Shown here piece after piece: positions 59,801 to 64,000 of a stretch of DNA of 64,000 nt (position 1 is its first letter; each line of letters begins with the position of its first letter). Where the stretch lies: positions 9,176,001 through 9,240,000 of the forward strand of contig NC_046680.1 of assembly GCF_009870125.1 (NCBI RefSeq), in the 5' to 3' direction. The position numbers and the translations under genes were made by a program. This DNA comes from Drosophila pseudoobscura. Its lineage: Eukaryota > Arthropoda > Insecta > Diptera > Drosophilidae. The notes below the pieces were generated by a model. The model worked only from the letters and a program-made list of their open reading frames with translations, had not been told where the DNA came from and did no database searches.

Positions 59801-62800
59801 ACATGGCCCGAGGGCATGGGCTTGTTCGGCGGATTCTCAAAGTCAATGATGGAAGAGCCCCACGGCGACTCGCCGTACAGCAGGCGAATGTCCTTGAGGC
59901 GGTATAGGGGGATGCCCATGCCGATCTGCAGCTGGCAGGCCGGCAGATTGACATCGGCCACCATCTCCGTGCAGGGATGCTCCACCTGCAGACGGGGGTT
60001 CAGCTCCAGGAAGAAGTACCTGCCCTCCGGATCGTATAGGTACTCCACGGTGCCGGCGCTCACATAGCCCACCATCTTGGCCAGGCGCACGGCCGCCTTT
60101 TCCATGTCCTCGAACACCTCCGGCTGGGCCACAATGGCCGGGGCCTCCTCGATGATCTTCTGATGTCGACGCTGTATGGAGCAATCGCGGCCAAAGAGAC
60201 TGATGGCATTTCCGTACTGATCCGCCAGCAGCTGCACTTCCAAGTGGCGTGCGCCGCGAGCCAGCTTCATCACAAAGATGGGGGAGCCGGGCACCTCGGC
60301 CTGCACCTGACGGAACAGGGCGGGGAACTCTTCGGTGGTGTCCACGCGACGAATGCCCTTGCCGCCGCCGCCTTCCGAAGCCTTGATCATCACGGGAAAG
60401 CCTGCACGTCGGAGACACAGATAAGAATGAGAGCTCCATCGCAAGACCTTCCAAGAGACTTACCAATCTTGGCGACAGCCGCCAGACCCTGCTCCACATT
60501 GGTCACACAGCCGCGGGCAAAAAGGTCGCTGGTGATCTTGATCTTCTTGCCGCTGTACTGGGCTTTCAGGTCGGAGCCGGACCATGGTAATGTGGGTATT
60601 TCGGCCGTTTGGGCCACAATCGAGGAGGCCACCTTGTCGCCCAGCGCCCACATGGCGCGCTCCGGTGGCCCGAGGAACACCAGACCCTCCTTGTGCAGCA
60701 GCTCCGGCAACTTGGGGTTCTCCGAGGCATGACCCCATCCAGCCCAGACAGCCTGTAATCATAATATCATCCATAATCAATAATTGAAGCCCCAATATAA
60801 CACTTTATGACCTCATAGCGAATGATAGCACAACAAAAAATTAGATAATTCACACTGTGCAGCAAGGTGTTGCCTGTTATCTCCACTTTTTACTAATTAG
60901 TCCCACACCTAAGCCAGTGTTTGTGTGTGCACCATTCGAATCAACAATGCTCAAAATGAATTGAGTGAAATAGAACGTTGCACGTAAGGCTCGGGCGTAC
61001 AACATTTAAGCAAAGAGGCACGTTTTGAACGAGTGCGAACGACGGATTCGATTTTTTCCTGAATTTGTATAAGAGTATTGTTGTTTTGCTGGACGTAAAC
61101 ACACCTCTTCGAATAAACTCGCTTCACTCAGATCTCTAGTGCCTAACTAATGGAAAGCAAACACACTCCACTAATGGGAATCGGTAATATCTCCACTATC
61201 TGTCCGCCTTCTCCGAGTAAAGGCTTTAGATTAGAACTGAAGAATAACAACCTATGAAAGACATTTGTTCGCTTCGAATTTTGCTAGAAAGAAGGAAGGC
61301 GAAAGCAGCTCTAAACCGGAGCCCATCATATAATGCGAGCAGGACTCGAGACGCATAAGCGAATATTATTAACGAGAATGTGCGAGAACTCCTCGAGGTT
61401 AGCTGACGAGGATTTCATTGTTATTGCTAAAAATCGAAAGATCACGTAACTAATTGCTACGCCTACAATTGCAAGGGTTGTAGACCGTTATTAGCTATTC
61501 CCTTGAATCTTAAAAGATCTACAGAAAATCAAGTTTATTTGAGCAGCGACAAAGTGCAATTTCAGGAAACAGAATTACTATGCACTTAAAAGCAGCAACT
61601 GTTTACATCTCAATCAACTTTGTAGTATACATACATATATATGTACGTAAACTAGAAGTGCCCTATTAAGATCTGATCTACAACAAAGTAAAAGTTAATG
61701 GGAACAACAGTTAGAGAAATACCTATAGATAGTATTTTAGATGTGATCTCTTGCTACTCTCAATGCAATTATCTAGAGGGAGGACTACAGAAAATAAAAG
61801 GTTACGTGATCAGCAAATAGTACTCGTACTTGTACTTGCATGAAGGAATTTTTACGGTACACAGAAGCAGGAGAGATTCTACTAGAAGGCACTAGAGGCA
61901 CTTTCAGCAAGGTTACAGCACACACTTTTTGTTGCACAGTGTTGCTATCCACACAGACACAGCCGCAGCCACAGCCACAGAAGACTGTTTGGTAGAGGGG
62001 TGGAGCAGAAGTTTTCGAGCTTTTGCATTGGTATGCGAGATACGATCGTTCGACTCTTTCAGCCCCTGGAGATCGACAGAACAGAGTGTAAATACGAATC
62101 GTACGATGCGGTTAAGGCGCAACCAACCCAAACGGATTGACACTGGGCCACATCTACGGCTGGCCACTGGCCTCCAGACGCTCACTCCAGACTACTCACC
62201 TGCACTTGTGTGCGAAGTGCAATGTCCACAATGAGCTCAACATTCGCATAGTTGTTGTTGTTGGAACCGCCGGGCACGGGGACATAGTGATCGGCCATCT
62301 TGATGTACTCGGCATTCGCCTTCAGGTCCTCCGGGGTGACCATCACCACAAATCGAATGGCCCGCTCGTTCTTGAACATCTCGTAGGCCCATCGGCGAAT
62401 GGAACGCATGCACTTGACAGCCGCAATGCCATTGTTGGCAATGAGGACGCGGTTAATGACACGTGTACCGCCGAAACGCTTCACAAACTCCTCGGTGGTG
62501 GCTATATGAAAGTCACGATCCTGATGGCGGTCCTGGCCCAGGCCAGTGCCACGCGACATGCTCGGTCTGAAAGATATGGAATGATCGGTAAATATTCGCC
62601 AGCAATTGTTTTTTTGTTGCTCAGTGTAGAGCGGAAGGTGAGAGCGCAATTTAAAGAAGATTTGGCGGAACCGGTTCTGGGGTCTACCTGTCAAATGGAG
62701 TCGATATTCTAGCAAACAATGAGCTTTATATATTCTATATAGTTATTCACTTTTAACATTTATTTACTTTAGGGTTCCCACGGTGGGCACACTAAGGAGT

Positions 62801-63078
62801 CCTGGCGATGGGTTGCTGAGGTTGTTGTTGTTGTTTTTGATGCTGCTGTCACCGCCGTTGATGGAGATGCTACTGGGGCTGGTGTTGGCGCTGGGACTCA
62901 TCTCATTGTGGTTGCTGTCGCTCTGTCCACAGTCCACGGCCACAAAGTGTGGAATGACAGGGCCCGATCCGGATGCTCCTGCCTGCACCAGCGGCTCCTC
63001 GCCAGACTCAACAAGTACAAAACGCTTACTGGTGCGACGCTTCAACATGCTGGCAAGCTCAACGAGGGCCAATAGCAT
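53807..63078 (-). CDS. ACC: Acetyl-CoA carboxylase (multidomain, biotin-dependent)
   Basis: ACC makes malonyl-CoA from acetyl-CoA, bicarbonate and ATP, the committed step of fatty-acid synthesis. Exons are 63078-62768, 62566-62200, 60752-60464, 60401-56668, 56595-56293, 56228-56058, 55993-55565, 55508-54639, 54568-54221, 54155-54021 and 53941-53807; the frame closes at 2363 residues. The Ser/Asn-rich first exon leads to biotin carboxylase (about 140-620, [12 protein letters not shown] and the ATP-grasp loop [10 protein letters not shown]), the biotinyl Lys at 804 in EVMKMVM, the central regulatory region, and carboxyltransferase (about 1567-2320). An in-frame second ATG at 63048 may be the true start. 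Loss of 63078-62768 would allow starting at MSRGTG (62559), giving 2257 residues. A PSMS motif before RGTGLG is the likely AMPK site. Confidence 0.95.
60753..62199 (-). other. ACC intron between the MSRG exon and the rest of biotin carboxylase
   Basis: The 1.45-kb intron is AT-rich with no supported exon. A palindromic CATACATATATATGTACG stretch lies near 61632. Confidence 0.7.
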
Positions 63079-63848
63079 TCAGGGGTCAGGGGGAACTCGG
63101 CTCGGACGGGCAACCCCACGAGAATTATGCAATTCTGACTAACAACCGAAAAACCGAACGGAGAACAAACAAAAAAACACTGTTTATGCCACACCACACA
63201 CACCACTTTTTGCTGCAAGCAACACTTTCTCCCCACCGACAACGATATGACGATGACGAGCCACACGGCAGAAAATCAATGTCGAACGGAATATCCACAC
63301 ACGCGAGAAACCTATTTAGGCAACGAGAAATTCGGCGACTGGCGGAGGTTCGAGTTTTGCTGCTGTTGGGGTTTTACTTCTCTGACCGACGGAACCGACG
63401 ACTGCTGTGGAACTGCTGGCGGGTCGGTCTCGAGCGGGCCAAAACAGATAGCCGGCCAACAAATAGTTGGGCCACCGTTTGCTCAGAGGTCGCCTGGAGA
63501 GACAGAGAGCGAGAGAGAGAGAGCGAGGGAGAGTAGCGATTCCGAGTCTCGCAATAAAACAAGTTTTGAGGCAACGCTTTCCGTTATGAATGAAAACAAA
63601 ATGTGACGGCGTCCGCTCTCTCACACAAAATGCTTGGCTCTCGCCCTCTCTCAGAGTTCTCGAAAAAGCTTCGCTGCTTCCCTCCCGTTCGCACTTAGAG
63701 GATGAGCTTTGCGCGCTGTCTCTTTTTGATAAACTCGCGCGATATCTATGACGCAGTCACCTGTTCTTTGTTTTGCTCAGTCACCCCATCCGCCTACCCA
63801 TCCTCCCACTGCGTTTGCTCTATGTGGAGGGCTGGGCGTGCCCCTTAC
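63079..63848 (-). promoter_or_regulatory. Alternative ACC promoter region upstream of the 63078 exon
   Basis: This 770-bp stretch lies between two mutually exclusive ACC 5' exons and should contain the leader and promoter for the exon at 63078-62768. It has a GAGA microsatellite at 63506-63528, typical of GAGA-factor sites. No other coding sequence is supported. Confidence 0.45.
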
Positions 63849-63970
63849 CTTAATCGCTTGCGTTTCTCCGATATATCGCCATTCTGCCGGGACGCGCTCT
63901 GCATCTTCTGGGGGAACTCGTCTACAGCCTCGCCGGCTTCGGCTGCCTTTTCGTCAATCTCATCGCCCAC
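63849..63970 (-). CDS. ACC: Alternative upstream exon of ACC (internal exon of a longer transcript)
   Basis: This 122-nt open exon has a consensus acceptor (CTCTGACAG|GTGGGC) and donor (TTAAG|GTAAGG) and encodes VGDEIDEKAAEAGEAVDEFP...QNGDISEKRKRLR, an acidic then basic segment. It ends in phase 2 and joins the 62566 exon exactly as the 63078-62768 exon does, continuing into PSMSRGTG. It has no start codon before a stop in its own flank, so a first exon must lie outside the window. It would give ACC a different N-terminus. Confidence 0.8.
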
Positions 63971-64000
63971 CTGTCAGAGTCAGGGAGAAGATTCAGATTT

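Noticed and set aside
57049-59907. Long plus-strand frames of up to 562 codons opposite ACC
   Set aside because: Antisense shadows of the GC-rich, biased ACC coding sequence; their content is explained by ACC codon usage.
1-64000. CRISPR arrays, operons, prophage or toxin-antitoxin type systems
   Set aside because: The window is animal nuclear DNA with introns; repeats seen are microsatellites, transposons or promoter arrays.

Overview
The window is nuclear DNA from a Drosophila-type insect. Genes are split by short GT-AG introns and separated by AT-rich spacers full of microsatellites. Most encoded proteins are immediately recognisable fly orthologues. Their order (Mettl16, parcas, Sam50, a METTL25-like protein, an M14 carboxypeptidase, Sep5, nito, a Tctex1 protein, a PXK-like protein, CSN4, ACC) is what I would expect from the 43E-44A part of D. 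melanogaster chromosome 2R (Muller C). The dispersed repeats and many simple repeats would suit an obscura-group species, but that is inference and I cannot name the species.

Region 1 (1-21.7 kb) is gene-poor. It has one recognisable coding exon, the start of a minus-strand gene for an N-myristoylated-type protein (12977-12674), with a GAGA-rich upstream region and a three-copy tandem array of CTGTTA/TAACAG motifs behind it. It also holds an inverted-repeat transposable element (1.9-3.0 kb) and the env-plus-LTR remnant of an errantivirus-like retrotransposon (18.3-20.1 kb). The rest appears to be intron and intergenic DNA.

Region 2 (21.7-37.5 kb) holds Mettl16 (minus), parcas (minus, with an 8.6-kb first intron that I reconstructed by joining a 41-codon exon at 34.4 kb to the body at 25 kb), Sam50 (plus) and a tRNA-Leu(AAG), both nested in that intron, and a METTL25-family methyltransferase (plus).

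Region 3 (37.6-53.1 kb) is compact: a secreted M14 metallocarboxypeptidase (minus), intronless septin Sep5 (minus), spenito/nito (plus), a Tctex1-domain dynein light chain with two candidate first exons (minus), a PX-domain/pseudokinase/WH2 protein (minus), and CSN4 (plus), the last two diverging from a 395-bp shared promoter.

Region 4 (53.8-64 kb) is acetyl-CoA carboxylase (ACC) on the minus strand. Ten common coding exons are present, plus two alternative upstream exons, the second of which is fed from outside the window. The upstream exons join exactly at the presumed AMPK phosphorylation motif.

The genes are mostly housekeeping (RNA modification, mitochondrial outer-membrane biogenesis, Rab11 activation, cytoskeleton, protein deneddylation, fatty-acid synthesis) and do not form one pathway. 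All multi-exon models below were built by hand from splice consensus, and their reading frames close to whole codons. No bacterial-type system, CRISPR array or evidently new gene system was found. The more unusual items are gene architecture, splice sites and noncoding elements.
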